Shown: positions 1 through 8,672 of the stretch, in pieces
How positions within the stretch are numbered: the first letter of the stretch is position 1
Layout of the letters: each line of letters opens with the position of its first letter
NCBI GenBank assembly: GCA_001797315.1
Contig: MGPC01000029.1
Coordinates: forward strand, 62,001-126,000
Direction of reading: 5' to 3'
Length of the DNA: 64,000 nt
DNA from: Curvibacter sp. GWA2_64_110
GTDB lineage: Bacteria > Pseudomonadota > Gammaproteobacteria > Burkholderiales > Burkholderiaceae_C
Position numbers and translations under genes: made by a program
Notes under the pieces: generated by a model
The model's input: the letters and a program-made list of their open reading frames with translations, nothing else
Databases searched by the model: none
Told to the model about the DNA's origin: nothing

Positions 1-127
1 CGCCGCTGCGCAAAGCCACCAGCAGCGTATTGAGCGCCGCCTGCGCCCCGTCATGCGGGAAGAAAAAGGCCGGATCAGGCGTGATCGAAAATGGCGCTTC
101 TCGCAGGGAAAAATGCCTCAGGTACAT
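1..127 (-). CDS. mshM: MSHA biogenesis ATPase MshM (5' end only, cut by window edge)
   Basis: Only the first ~42 codons lie inside the window. They start at an ATG read leftward from position 127, 22 bp after the mshL stop. The visible N-terminus begins MYLRHFSLREAPF and continues with ITPDPAFFFP and a leucine-rich ALNTLLVAL stretch. This is the characteristic start of the ExeA/GspA/MshM family of AAA ATPases, which act at the inner membrane on peptidoglycan or pilus assembly. The Walker motifs lie outside the window. The position directly after the secretin gene matches the mshL-mshM order of Vibrio MSHA loci. Family identity is seen; function is inferred from family and synteny. Confidence 0.85.
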   Translation of the reverse strand, partial: MYLRHFSLREAPFSITPDPAFFFPHDGAQAALNTLLVALRSG

Positions 128-149
128 CGTCAGGGCCTGTTCCCGCTAC

Positions 150-1970
150 TCACTGCGCCGGGTTCCTGGACGGGGATTCCGGCACGCCGCCATCCAGACG
201 GATTACCCGGTTGCGGGAGGTGTCCATCTCATCCAAGGCTGCACGCACTTTCCGGTTCTGTTGCTCCCAGTCCTGCTCTGTGCGGATGATGGACGGCTTG
301 ATCAGCACCACCAACTCCTTTTTACGCCCCGTGCTGGCCCGGTTGCCAAACAGGGCGGAAAATGTCCCCATGCCCGTGGTACCGGGTACGCCAGAGGCAT
401 TGCGGGCGGACTCCATCTGCATCAGGCCGCCAATGGCCACGATGCGCCCATCCTGGATGCGAACCAGGGTATCGGTTTCGTTCACACTGCTCGACGCCAG
501 GGGAAGCCGGTAGCTACCGACGCTGCCCAGGTCAACCAGCTTGGTCTTCTCGGTCACCGAGGTTACCGAAGGGTGGATGTGCAGCATGATGGTATGGCCG
601 TCATCGATCTGGGGCGTCACATCAAGCGCAATACCGGAGAAGAACGGGGTCAGCGTCACGGTCGGCATGGTGGTCGAACCGGTCGTTCCAACCACCGTGC
701 TGGTTGCAATCGATCCGCCGGTGACGTTGGTGATGAAATAGTCGTCGGAACCGACCTTGAGCACGGCTTTCTGGTTATTGAGCGTCGCCACGCGCGGGCT
801 GGAAAGGGTTTGCACGTCGCCCTGGGTTTCCAGAAAACCCAGCACGGCGGCAAACTGGCTGGTCGCCAGCGCCAGGCCGAACAGGCCACCGCCGGCTGCC
901 ACCGAAGGCGGCGAGACGACACCCGACACCGCGGTTCCGCCCTGCAACAGCGGGCTGGTGATACTGGAGGTGGCCAGCGTGCTGCCAAGCACACCGATGG
1001 CTTGGGTCGAGTTCGCACTGGAAGAGAATGCCGCCCAGTTCACGCCGCTCTGATAACCGTCGCGCAACTCCACCTCGACGATCTTGGCCTCCAGCATCAC
1101 CTGCCGCTCCACCGCACCCTGGGTGGCCTTGAGGAATTTCTCCACCTCGCGCAGTTCATCGGGCATGGCGCGCACGGCCAGGATGCCGGCCTGCGGGCTT
1201 GCGATCACGCTGCGCCCCCCGCTGGTACCAATCAGGCTGCGCACAGCGTCCGTCATTTCGGTCCAGAAATCGGTACGGGATGTGGTGGATACACGGCTGC
1301 TGGAAGTCTGAGCGGCAGTGGGAGTTGCGCCCGGGGCCGGAGCAGTTGCCGTTGTCGCAGTACCCGGCGTACCTGCCACCCCCGTGATGGAGGGCGTGGA
1401 GCCCGCAGCCACGCGCAGATCGCTCGTGCCCAGGCGCTGGGAATGCGGGTAGTTGATCGAGAAAATGCGGGTCTGCATGGCCGGACCGTAGATGGTGATG
1501 CGCCGGCCATTCACCTTGAAATCGTAGCCGTAGACATCGCGTATGGCCTCAAGAGCCTCCAGCACCGTCACGCCACGCAAGGTCACGGAAATCGTGCCGC
1601 TCACGTCCGGGTGCATCAGCATGCTGTAGCGCGTGTCGGCCACGATGGCCAGAAACACCTCGCGCGCCTGCGCATTGTTCACCAGCAGATCAAGCCGTGG
1701 CTCGGGCGGTGGCGGCATCAGCGGCGGAGCCGGCTCGGCCAGTGCCTCGCTGATGCGCGCCGGTACAGCCGTCTGTTTCGTTGCGGCGGCGGCATCCAGC
1801 TCGGCACGTACTGCGGCACTCACATCGGGCGTGCGCAAGGGCCGCTCGGCGGCACAGCCGGCGAGCAGCCCCAAGCCCAGGAACAGGGGTACGAATCTCG
1901 CTTGCATCATCCAGCCTGGCGGCCGTCTTGATGGGCCCATGGTGCTCATGCGGTCACTGTTCTGATTCAT
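150..1970 (-). CDS. mshL: MSHA pilus secretin MshL
   Basis: Outer-membrane secretin through which the MSHA pilus is extruded. The start at 1970 (MNQNSDRM) gives 606 residues and follows the mshK stop by 13 bp; a longer frame would run back through mshK. A lipoprotein signal with lipobox LAGC puts the acylated cysteine near residue 39. Then comes a periplasmic part with an STN/N0-like segment (reading YSMLMHPDVSGTISVTL, near residue 110) and a Ser/Thr/Ala-rich linker. The C-terminal half carries secretin signatures: VMLEAKIVEVEL, LSSPRVATLNNQKA and a final GGLMQ followed by LFGNR. It belongs to the PilQ/GspD secretin superfamily and forms an oligomeric ring. The start between 1970 and the MM at 1910 is not certain. 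Confidence 0.93.
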   Translation of the reverse strand: MNQNSDRMSTMGPSRRPPGWMMQARFVPLFLGLGLLAGCAAERPLRTPDVSAAVRAELDAAAATKQTAVPARISEALAEPAPPLMPPPPEPRLDLLVNNAQAREVFLAIVADTRYSMLMHPDVSGTISVTLRGVTVLEALEAIRDVYGYDFKVNGRRITIYGPAMQTRIFSINYPHSQRLGTSDLRVAAGSTPSITGVAGTPGTATTATAPAPGATPTAAQTSSSRVSTTSRTDFWTEMTDAVRSLIGTSGGRSVIASPQAGILAVRAMPDELREVEKFLKATQGAVERQVMLEAKIVEVELRDGYQSGVNWAAFSSSANSTQAIGVLGSTLATSSITSPLLQGGTAVSGVVSPPSVAAGGGLFGLALATSQFAAVLGFLETQGDVQTLSSPRVATLNNQKAVLKVGSDDYFITNVTGGSIATSTVVGTTGSTTMPTVTLTPFFSGIALDVTPQIDDGHTIMLHIHPSVTSVTEKTKLVDLGSVGSYRLPLASSSVNETDTLVRIQDGRIVAIGGLMQMESARNASGVPGTTGMGTFSALFGNRASTGRKKELVVLIKPSIIRTEQDWEQQNRKVRAALDEMDTSRNRVIRLDGGVPESPSRNPAQ

Positions 1971-1983
1971 AGAGAGATCGACG

Positions 1984-2427
1984 TCACGGTTGGACCTTGG
2001 TACATGAGCCGTTGCGCGGCAAGCCTTTAGAGGAAGCGGATGACGGGGCTGTACCTGCCGCACACCCCGGTGCCACGGAGGGTAGGACGCTACGGCGCTC
2101 AACCCCCTGGTAACGGGGAACTTTGCGCAGCACAGCCCCTTCACGCAACCAGATCTCGGTCTCTGTGATGCGTTCGATACGCGCTTGTCCCAACTTCTGT
2201 CCTGGCGCATAAAGACGCGTGCCCATTATCACATGAGGTCGTCCGTCTACCACGATAACGGACAAGGGCAACACGTCGGCGCCGGAAGCGCCCTCTCCAG
2301 CCGGAACGCCCCCCATCTGAGGCGGTTCGGCCGTCGGATCGCGCCAAGCCTGGGCATACCCTTCCAGAGCGTACGTCCATAAGATCACGGCCGCCAGCAG
2401 CCGCATCAACCGACTTGCGAGGTTCAT
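1984..2427 (-). CDS. mshK: MshK-like pilus assembly protein
   Basis: A 147-residue protein with an N-terminal signal peptide (hydrophobic LMRLLAAVILWTYALEGYAQA, cleavage probably after AQA). A short central beta-rich segment reads VIMGTRLYAPGQKLGQARIERI, of the kind seen in MshK/PilP/GspC-like periplasmic adaptor proteins. The C-terminal third is low complexity and Ser/Pro-rich. It overlaps the preceding mshJ stop by 4 bp (ATGA) and precedes the secretin, the place MshK holds in Vibrio. It probably helps connect the inner-membrane complex to MshL. Sequence similarity alone is weak; the assignment leans on position. Confidence 0.7.
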   Translation of the reverse strand: MNLASRLMRLLAAVILWTYALEGYAQAWRDPTAEPPQMGGVPAGEGASGADVLPLSVIVVDGRPHVIMGTRLYAPGQKLGQARIERITETEIWLREGAVLRKVPRYQGVERRSVLPSVAPGCAAGTAPSSASSKGLPRNGSCTKVQP

Positions 2428-3068
2428 GACGGCGCCCCCAACCAGAACACCTGCATGGTCAGCGATGGTGCCGTCTTGCCGCTGCTGAGTTTCATGACGC
2501 CCCAGCGCAAGGTGGGCAACTCCTGCTCCAGTGTCTGCACATAACGCATCAATTCGCCGTAAGGGCCCGACACCGTGAACTCCATGCCATGTCGAAGCTG
2601 GGACACAGATACCGCTTCGGCACCAGCCTGGGCCGGTTTGGCAGCTGCCTCGGGGGTCAGCGTCGCGGTCCGCTCCAGTGTCAAGCCGTCATAACGCCGC
2701 AAGATATGCAGCAGCACCCGCGGCAACGAATCGGACTCGCCACCCAGCCGCGACAGCTTGGCAATTTCGCGGTCAACACCATCAATGCGGCTTTGCAACA
2801 AGGTCATTTCCCCTCGAACCATCTGCGCCGCATTGGCCGCAACCGGCTCGGCCTTTCTGGCGCCAAGCTGCGCGCGCAAGGCCTGCAGTTCAGCACTTTG
2901 CTGCTTGACATTGACCGCCAGCCGTTGCTGCCTGAGTTGCGCAGGCGCCAGCCAGAGCCGGTCCCCCAGCACCAGGCCACAAATTAGCAACGACCAGAAA
3001 AGCAAGGCCCGCTCACGCAGGCTCAAGGCATCGATGCGCCCCGCGAGAATTTTCCAGAGGGCTTTCAT
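2424..3068 (-). CDS. mshJ: MshJ-like inner-membrane assembly protein (PilO/GspM type)
   Basis: The start at 3068 (MKALWKILAGR) leaves a 4-bp overlap with the upstream PilN-like gene, so the longer frame back to 3266 is rejected. The 214-residue protein has a short cytoplasmic N-terminus, one membrane segment (ALLFWSLLICGLVLGDRLWL, about residues 20-40), and a heptad-rich coiled-coil region (LAVNVKQQSAELQALRAQLG). It ends in a small periplasmic domain with FTVSGPYGELMRYVQTLEQELPTLRW-type ferredoxin-like topology, typical of PilO/GspM/MshJ. It should pair with the PilN-like protein encoded just upstream. Topology and synteny are clear; sequence identity to Vibrio MshJ could not be tested. Confidence 0.75.
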   Translation of the reverse strand: MKALWKILAGRIDALSLRERALLFWSLLICGLVLGDRLWLAPAQLRQQRLAVNVKQQSAELQALRAQLGARKAEPVAANAAQMVRGEMTLLQSRIDGVDREIAKLSRLGGESDSLPRVLLHILRRYDGLTLERTATLTPEAAAKPAQAGAEAVSVSQLRHGMEFTVSGPYGELMRYVQTLEQELPTLRWGVMKLSSGKTAPSLTMQVFWLGAPS

Positions 3069-3739
3069 GGCCGACCTCCCGGACCGATGGCCGGCATGTT
3101 CACCGCCCGACTGACCAGGGTGAATGACCAGCTGGGCCTTGCACGCGCACCCGTGGCGACCGTGCTCCCCACAGCAGGCGGGGCCTCGGCATGCACGTGT
3201 TCGACCTTGATGGCCGACAGGGTATGCCCCTTGAGCAGCGGGTGCGCCTCCAATCGGGCGACCCATTGGTTGAGCGCTGCCGGGTCGAGCGTATAACCAT
3301 GAACCTCCATTTGCCGTTCATCAGCACGCACCTCCGTGACCCAGACCTCGGCAGGAATGGTCTGGGCCACCAGACGCAGGCGCGCCGCGTGCCCCTGCCC
3401 CTCGCGCAGCAGGCCACGGTTGAGTTCGGCCAGGACCTGCTCGCGCTGCTGCAACAAGGTCTGGCGCGCCTGCAGCGCCTGCATCAAGCCGGTTTCAGCC
3501 GGCAAGGCACTGGCCTGCTGCTCCTTGATGGCCGCCTGCAGCCGTTCCCGCTCCTTGGCATAGCCGCTCAAGGTACGGGTGAGCTCGGCGCTGTTCGCCC
3601 CCAGGCTCCATACCCAATAGGCGCACAAGGTGGCACTGAACAGGCCGATGACAGCCAGGGACACAGCCATGGTACTGGCAGAAAAGTAATGCTTTTGCGT
3701 CAGCAGTATCGGGGTGCGAAGATTGATTTGCTGCGGCAT
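3065..3739 (-). CDS. PilN-like inner-membrane protein (MshI2-like)
   Basis: A 224-residue bitopic inner-membrane protein. The N-terminus MPQQINLRTP resembles the conserved INL motif with which PilN-family proteins contact the actin-like PilM/MshI. A single transmembrane helix (AVSLAVIGLFSATLCAYWVW, about residues 24-44) is followed by a long coiled coil and a periplasmic PilN fold ending in SWSFTLVSRA. It starts 6 bp after mshI and overlaps mshJ by 4 bp, giving the PilM-PilN-PilO order of type IV pilus alignment complexes. In Vibrio this part belongs to MshI or a second MshI-like protein, so I give no symbol. Confidence 0.78.
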   Translation of the reverse strand: MPQQINLRTPILLTQKHYFSASTMAVSLAVIGLFSATLCAYWVWSLGANSAELTRTLSGYAKERERLQAAIKEQQASALPAETGLMQALQARQTLLQQREQVLAELNRGLLREGQGHAARLRLVAQTIPAEVWVTEVRADERQMEVHGYTLDPAALNQWVARLEAHPLLKGHTLSAIKVEHVHAEAPPAVGSTVATGARARPSWSFTLVSRAVNMPAIGPGGRP

Positions 3740-3745
3740 GGTTGA

Positions 3746-4771
3746 TCAGAGGTTGCGTTCCTCGGTGCGAAGCAGGATGCCGAGCAGAGGCAGGCACAGC
3801 ATCCGTTCCTGCGCTGAACGGCTTTCGAACCCGGGGAAAAACGAGTCCACATTCAGGGTCCTCACGGTAAAGCCCAATTCCTGACTCAACCAGGCAGCCA
3901 TTTCTCCGGTACGAGCGCCAACATCCACCCACAAACCATCGAGCGGCAAGTCGGACCAGGTGCGATCCCACACATCCAGCGAACGCTGCACCTCCACAAC
4001 GAAACGCTGCGTCACATCATCATCCGCAGATCCGGCGGCAGAGGCTGGCGCATATTCCAGCGTGTTCGCGGGAGCCGAGCCCCCCTCGCCGTTCTCACGC
4101 GCAAGCGTATGCCCCCAGGTCTTTTCCATGAAGCCGGGACCCAGATCAATCCGTCGGGTGTAATACAACTCCCCGTTGGCGGAGATGGTCAGAAGCACCT
4201 GATGCTCGTTGACCAGCATCAGTGCGGCATGGGCACGTTCAACCCGGCCTTCATGCTGCGCCACCATCGTCTGCAGGTTGCGCTGTGCAGTCTCCTGAAT
4301 ATCCACCACCGGCACATCCCACTGCAGGCTTTGCCCCAGGCGCAGCACGTCGGTGAGCATCGCATTGCCGGCCACCACCACAAACAATTGTCCAGACGAA
4401 CCCACCTTGCCGCCGCCAACGCGCATCACATCCAGCGTGATGTCGTCCATGTGCATGTCCACCATGTCGCGGATCTGCCAACGCGCCGCCGAACGCACCT
4501 CTTCCGGGGCAACCGCCGGGGCATCGATTTGCAGCAGCTGGTATTGCTCGGGTCGCAGCATGACATGCGCGTTGAACCCCTTGAGTCCCAAGCCTTGCAG
4601 GCGCCGGACAAACTCCTCCACGCCATCCTGCCCTTGCTGCTCCACGCCCGACTGCAACACTTCATATACCCCATCCTGGCGCAAATGGGCGCGCACATAC
4701 GCCAGGATCTGTCCTGACCATGACACGACAAACGAGTCACTCAGTTTGCGACGCTTCCAGGGCCAATGCAT
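3746..4771 (-). CDS. mshI: MshI, actin-like (PilM-type) assembly protein
   Basis: Cytoplasmic actin-fold protein of about 341 residues that should bind the PilN-like partner encoded next. The ATG at 4771 (MHWPWKRRK) is preferred over two in-frame TTG codons just upstream. Visible features include the opening beta strand FVVSWSGQILAYVRA, the middle ALMLVNEHQVLLTISANGELYYTRRIDLG strand pair typical of the PilM/EpsL/MshI ASKHA fold, and a C-terminal GLWVDVGART segment. It is the first gene of the platform block (I, PilN-like, J, K, L, M), which follows mshQ after 137 bp and might have its own promoter there. Confidence 0.85.
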   Translation of the reverse strand: MHWPWKRRKLSDSFVVSWSGQILAYVRAHLRQDGVYEVLQSGVEQQGQDGVEEFVRRLQGLGLKGFNAHVMLRPEQYQLLQIDAPAVAPEEVRSAARWQIRDMVDMHMDDITLDVMRVGGGKVGSSGQLFVVVAGNAMLTDVLRLGQSLQWDVPVVDIQETAQRNLQTMVAQHEGRVERAHAALMLVNEHQVLLTISANGELYYTRRIDLGPGFMEKTWGHTLARENGEGGSAPANTLEYAPASAAGSADDDVTQRFVVEVQRSLDVWDRTWSDLPLDGLWVDVGARTGEMAAWLSQELGFTVRTLNVDSFFPGFESRSAQERMLCLPLLGILLRTEERNL

Positions 4772-4908
4772 CAACAATCCATGCTCAGTTGAGTTTTCAT
4801 CAAAACGACGCCTTGATTTTCAGAGGCGCCCCTCCATTTCGTCATGCTGGCTTTCCCGCACAACGGGCTTGCATTTCGATTGTCCCCGAAGATCCAGCCC
4901 ATTTCTGC

Positions 4909-7900
4909 TCAATAGTTTTCACGCCGGTAAATCAGCGGAGACTTGTAAACACCAAAACTGGCGCGAGCGGTCGGATTACGGTCGTTGGCCGCACCACACC
5001 ACTGGCCGCTCAAATAGGCAAGCCCTGCTGAAGTCGACGTACCGCTGGACAAGCCGGCGCAGTTGCTGGGCAAGCCCGTACTCCCCAGATTGACCACCAG
5101 GTCCACGCTGCCCGTGGCATGGACGGTAGGCGCCAGCGTGATGGTGCCGCGCCCGGCGCTGATGGCCCCGACCGTCACTGTACCCACGTTGCTGGCACTC
5201 AGAAGCGGCGGCACGGCCTTTGGAGGACTCTGATAATTGTCCAGGGCAATATTGGCGGACCCGAAGCTGGTGCAGCTGTCCCGGAAATTCCGGATGAACG
5301 CCTGGCTTTCCCAGTATTGCGTCTCCCACACCATGGGCAAGGACAGGCGCTCGGAGCCATAGGCATTGAGCAGGCGCAGGCGGCCATAGCGCATGCGTTG
5401 CGGGCTGCCCGAAAATTTCTTGTAGGTAAAGGCCGTACCACCGGCCACGGCCGGATTCATGTCAGCCCCCGTCACCAGCGGTACGGTGCTGACATCGCTG
5501 TCGGTCACCGTCAAGCCGATGTCAAGCGCGTCATACGGACCTGTAGGCGTGGTGGACCGCGTGAAGGTGACAGCTGTCGCGCTATCTGTCAGGATGTACT
5601 CACCGGCCACCCAGCTACCTGACAGCGCTAGGCCGGTCCCCGTGAACACCAGCGAGTCCTTCAGATCCGTGCCGCTGTCCGCGTTTTCGGCACCGAAAGT
5701 CACCGTGCCTGGCGCATAAGGCGCTGCGTAATTGGTCGTTACGCCATTGGCTGCATTCCTCGCCTGAACCACCCCCGCGGGAGAGAGCGTAAAAGACTGC
5801 CCCATGTAGGTGTAGCTGCCGGCGGCACAGGCTGGCGCAAGTGCCCCCACCACGGTGAAATGGTCTGGAACAAAACGGCCAAAGGGTCCGGCTGCCGCTG
5901 AACCAAACTTGCATGAGTACTTGCCGCCAGCCAGGGTGTTGCTGAAACCGCTGGTGCAGTCGCCATTGGACGAGTCCACAGTGGCAAACGTGTCATCGTA
6001 CACCGCGTTGTCCTGCAGGCTGAAGTTCCCCACCTCACCGTACTTGAACGTGCTACCGGTCGACACCCCGGCGCTGGCCGCAACAAAGGTCGCGCCCGTG
6101 AAAGTGCCGGCGTTGGGCGATCCCGTCGCCAGGGTGGCATCGAACTTGGGCGTGCCGGTATAGCCGGTGGTGGTGGTGCCGCTATAGACCGCGGTGGCCG
6201 TCACGGAAAAGGCATCCGTGCCGGCACGAAACACCGGCGTGCCACTGCTCCCCGTATTGGTCGCGCTGCTTGTCACGGTGTACGCCTGGGGACGGATGGT
6301 GAAGTTGTCGCTCGAACAGGAGACCTTGGGGGTTGGGTTGTCGTCGTTGGTCATGCGGAACCGGGCATTGGCCACCGCATTGGCGTAGGCAAAGCTAAAG
6401 ATTTTTGTCGGGTTACCGCTGTTGAAGGTCTCAGGCAAACCCAGTGCCGTGCTGTAGTCCTGCAGTTGCATATGCCCGGTGCAACCGGTACTGCCGGTGT
6501 CGGCATTGACCAGTTCCACCTTGACGATTTTCTGCGAGCCACCACCGAGATGCTTGCCATCCAGCTGGAAAGTAACGTTCGCCAGCTTGGTGTAGATGTG
6601 AGTGTACGCTGCTGCTCCGACCTCGACCATGTCCAGGATGCAGGAATCGACCATCAAGCTGCAGGTTTCGGTGCCCCCGGTGAAACAGCGGGTCGGGTTG
6701 CCCGTCGTCGGCGAGGTGGCCGTGCCCCCCAGCGTTCTGGCCCCGGTTGTGGTGACAGTCAGCGTTAACGCGGCAGCCCCGCCGGTAAAGGTGACCGGGT
6801 CGCTCGACCAGGTGCCGTTGGTGACGGCGTCCAGATCCACTGTCACGCTGCCGGTGTAATAGGACGTGCAGTTGGCGTCGCCGCAGGCCTGGACCGCGAT
6901 CGATGTCGGGTTGGAGGTGCAAGCCGAGCCCGGATGCGCTAACCGGATATGGTGCAGCGCTGCGGCACTGGTGGTTGGCTCGCCCACGGCAAACTCGCCC
7001 AAGCCGGTCAAACTGGTGGCTTGGGTCGAATAAGTAGTCCTCGTCCCCACCGTGGGCAAGGTCCAGGTGCCCGATGCCTTGCGGGCCACAATGAAATTGC
7101 TGGTGTTCGCGCCGGTGTCGACCTCGGAGGGTGAAGCACACGAGCCCGTGCTGGCGCAGAACCGGAAGGTGGCCGAGTAGCTGGTGTAGGCAATGGTCGG
7201 CGTGCCGGCTGACAGGGTCCAGTAGTGGTTGGCGCTCTTTGCAGCATCAACACCGGAATAACCGGCCGTTGAATCAGGGTGATCACCGGCGTCAACCCGG
7301 CCAACCACCGGCCCGGCGGTCGTGACAGAGGTCATCGTCACCGTGATGGGGGCATAGCCCGTGCTGTCGCCCACATGGAAGTCGCAGGTGGTGCTGCCCG
7401 TGGGGAATCTCAGCGACAGATCGCCGATGATGTGGCCACTGGTCCAGCTGTAACTTCCCGGGCAACTGGCCGACAGCGTCAGCATGTACCCACCGGTGGC
7501 AATGTTGCCGCTGGTGAGCGTGAGAACGCCACCCACCGTGACATTGCCGCCCAGGGTTTTACCGCCCCCGCCACTAACGCCGACATTGTTGTAGGTCGTG
7601 TAAGCGCCCATGATCTGGGCTCCGCTGCCATTGAAATTAATGATGCCAGTACCGCTAGTGGAAAGCGTGCCACCATTGGTGAAATCCCCGCCAACATTTA
7701 CCGTACTTGCCCCGGTTGAGACAAAGACAGCACTGTCCGGGATTCCGGAGAAAGCGATGGAGCCAGTCACGTTGATGGTGCCCGTGCTCACGGTGACTTG
7801 AGATATCCGGTTGGTACCGGTTCCACCAGGAATTGAAATGCTTGCCGCATTCAGGGTTCCCGCGCCTACAGCAAGAACGCTGGTCTTGTTGTTTCTGGTA

Positions 7901-8265
7901 ACAAGCGGTAGCGTCACGGCATTGGCGACCGTCAGCGTGTTCGTGCCGTTAATAGTCAACCCGTAGGGACCCGAGCTGCCGCTGGGATCCTCCAGGGTAA
8001 GCGACAAGGCCGCCGAGGCGGCATCCACCGTCACGGTATCGTTGGCCGAAATGATCACCGTATCGGCCGATCCCGGCGTGCCAGGCACGCTGCCATTGCC
8101 CGTCGCACAACCAGACCATGTCGTTGCCACATTCCAGCTGGTTGATGCCACGGAGGTACACGTTGCCCCCCACGCACTCAAAGTACACATCAACAAGCTG
8201 CCGGCAATGCCGATGAACCAGCGATACAAGGGCATCTTCCACGCAAGAAGAGTCATCGCACTCAC
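4909..8265 (-). CDS. mshQ: MshQ-like surface protein (DUF6701 type)
   Basis: Very large secreted protein, 1118 residues. A signal peptide (WFIGIAGSLLMCTLSAWGA) is followed by a long Gly/Ser/Thr/Asn-rich region of beta-strand character, with TWSGCATGNG-like segments and repeated VTVD/LTLT strands, as in bacterial adhesins. Paired cysteines are spread along the chain. The C-terminal third (from about 650) has the layout of MshQ-type proteins: SCSSDNFTIRPQAYT, then CSDNF-like and FVPDHFTV blocks, ending FGVYKSPLIYRREN. The frame is uninterrupted. It overlaps mshP by 4 bp and closes the minor-pilin block, so it is probably exposed on or with the pilus. Adhesive function is inference. Confidence 0.85.
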   Translation of the reverse strand: MSAMTLLAWKMPLYRWFIGIAGSLLMCTLSAWGATCTSVASTSWNVATTWSGCATGNGSVPGTPGSADTVIISANDTVTVDAASAALSLTLEDPSGSSGPYGLTINGTNTLTVANAVTLPLVTRNNKTSVLAVGAGTLNAASISIPGGTGTNRISQVTVSTGTINVTGSIAFSGIPDSAVFVSTGASTVNVGGDFTNGGTLSTSGTGIINFNGSGAQIMGAYTTYNNVGVSGGGGKTLGGNVTVGGVLTLTSGNIATGGYMLTLSASCPGSYSWTSGHIIGDLSLRFPTGSTTCDFHVGDSTGYAPITVTMTSVTTAGPVVGRVDAGDHPDSTAGYSGVDAAKSANHYWTLSAGTPTIAYTSYSATFRFCASTGSCASPSEVDTGANTSNFIVARKASGTWTLPTVGTRTTYSTQATSLTGLGEFAVGEPTTSAAALHHIRLAHPGSACTSNPTSIAVQACGDANCTSYYTGSVTVDLDAVTNGTWSSDPVTFTGGAAALTLTVTTTGARTLGGTATSPTTGNPTRCFTGGTETCSLMVDSCILDMVEVGAAAYTHIYTKLANVTFQLDGKHLGGGSQKIVKVELVNADTGSTGCTGHMQLQDYSTALGLPETFNSGNPTKIFSFAYANAVANARFRMTNDDNPTPKVSCSSDNFTIRPQAYTVTSSATNTGSSGTPVFRAGTDAFSVTATAVYSGTTTTGYTGTPKFDATLATGSPNAGTFTGATFVAASAGVSTGSTFKYGEVGNFSLQDNAVYDDTFATVDSSNGDCTSGFSNTLAGGKYSCKFGSAAAGPFGRFVPDHFTVVGALAPACAAGSYTYMGQSFTLSPAGVVQARNAANGVTTNYAAPYAPGTVTFGAENADSGTDLKDSLVFTGTGLALSGSWVAGEYILTDSATAVTFTRSTTPTGPYDALDIGLTVTDSDVSTVPLVTGADMNPAVAGGTAFTYKKFSGSPQRMRYGRLRLLNAYGSERLSLPMVWETQYWESQAFIRNFRDSCTSFGSANIALDNYQSPPKAVPPLLSASNVGTVTVGAISAGRGTITLAPTVHATGSVDLVVNLGSTGLPSNCAGLSSGTSTSAGLAYLSGQWCGAANDRNPTARASFGVYKSPLIYRRENY

Positions 8266-8672
8266 CGCAGTTCAAGCAAAGTCGAGACACTGCGCTCGAC
8301 ATAGGAAATACCGCCGACCGCGGTACCGCAGGGTCCCGGCTGGCAAGCCAGCGAGGTGATACTCACCATCGTCGCCGTCACGCCCTCATTGAAGCTGGAA
8401 GTGACGCACGTGGTTTGCACCGTGAACGAATTCACCACAAAGGTCGGTGTAGCGGCGGGACAACTGTTGGTTTCAAAGATCTGTGGAATGGCCCAGCCCA
8501 GCCCAGCCCGGGCCGCCCAGTACGCCTGTGTACCCCGCACATCCCGGGCCGACGTCAGCTGTTCCGTGTTGGAAAACGTCACCATGAATGCCCCCAGGGC
8601 GGTCAGCACCACCAGCAGGAACAGCGCCGAGATCGCGGCGACCCCCTGATGCGCGGATCTAAGCTGCCTCAT
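8262..8672 (-). CDS. mshP: MshP, minor pilus-associated protein
   Basis: A 136-residue protein with a type IV pilin-like N-terminus lacking the canonical GFTLIE motif. HQGVAAISALFLLVVLTALGAFMVTF gives a G|V cleavage context and a long hydrophobic helix, followed by a small globular part with four cysteines. This is the PilX/MshP arrangement of minor pilins with the sequence AAISALFLLVVL. It overlaps mshO upstream and mshQ downstream by 4 bp each, so all three are probably translationally coupled. Confidence 0.85.
   Translation of the reverse strand: MRQLRSAHQGVAAISALFLLVVLTALGAFMVTFSNTEQLTSARDVRGTQAYWAARAGLGWAIPQIFETNSCPAATPTFVVNSFTVQTTCVTSSFNEGVTATMVSITSLACQPGPCGTAVGGISYVERSVSTLLELR

Noticed and set aside
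30-1931. A 633-codon plus-strand frame at the left edge
   Set aside because: Antisense to mshL and mshM; no recognisable protein features.
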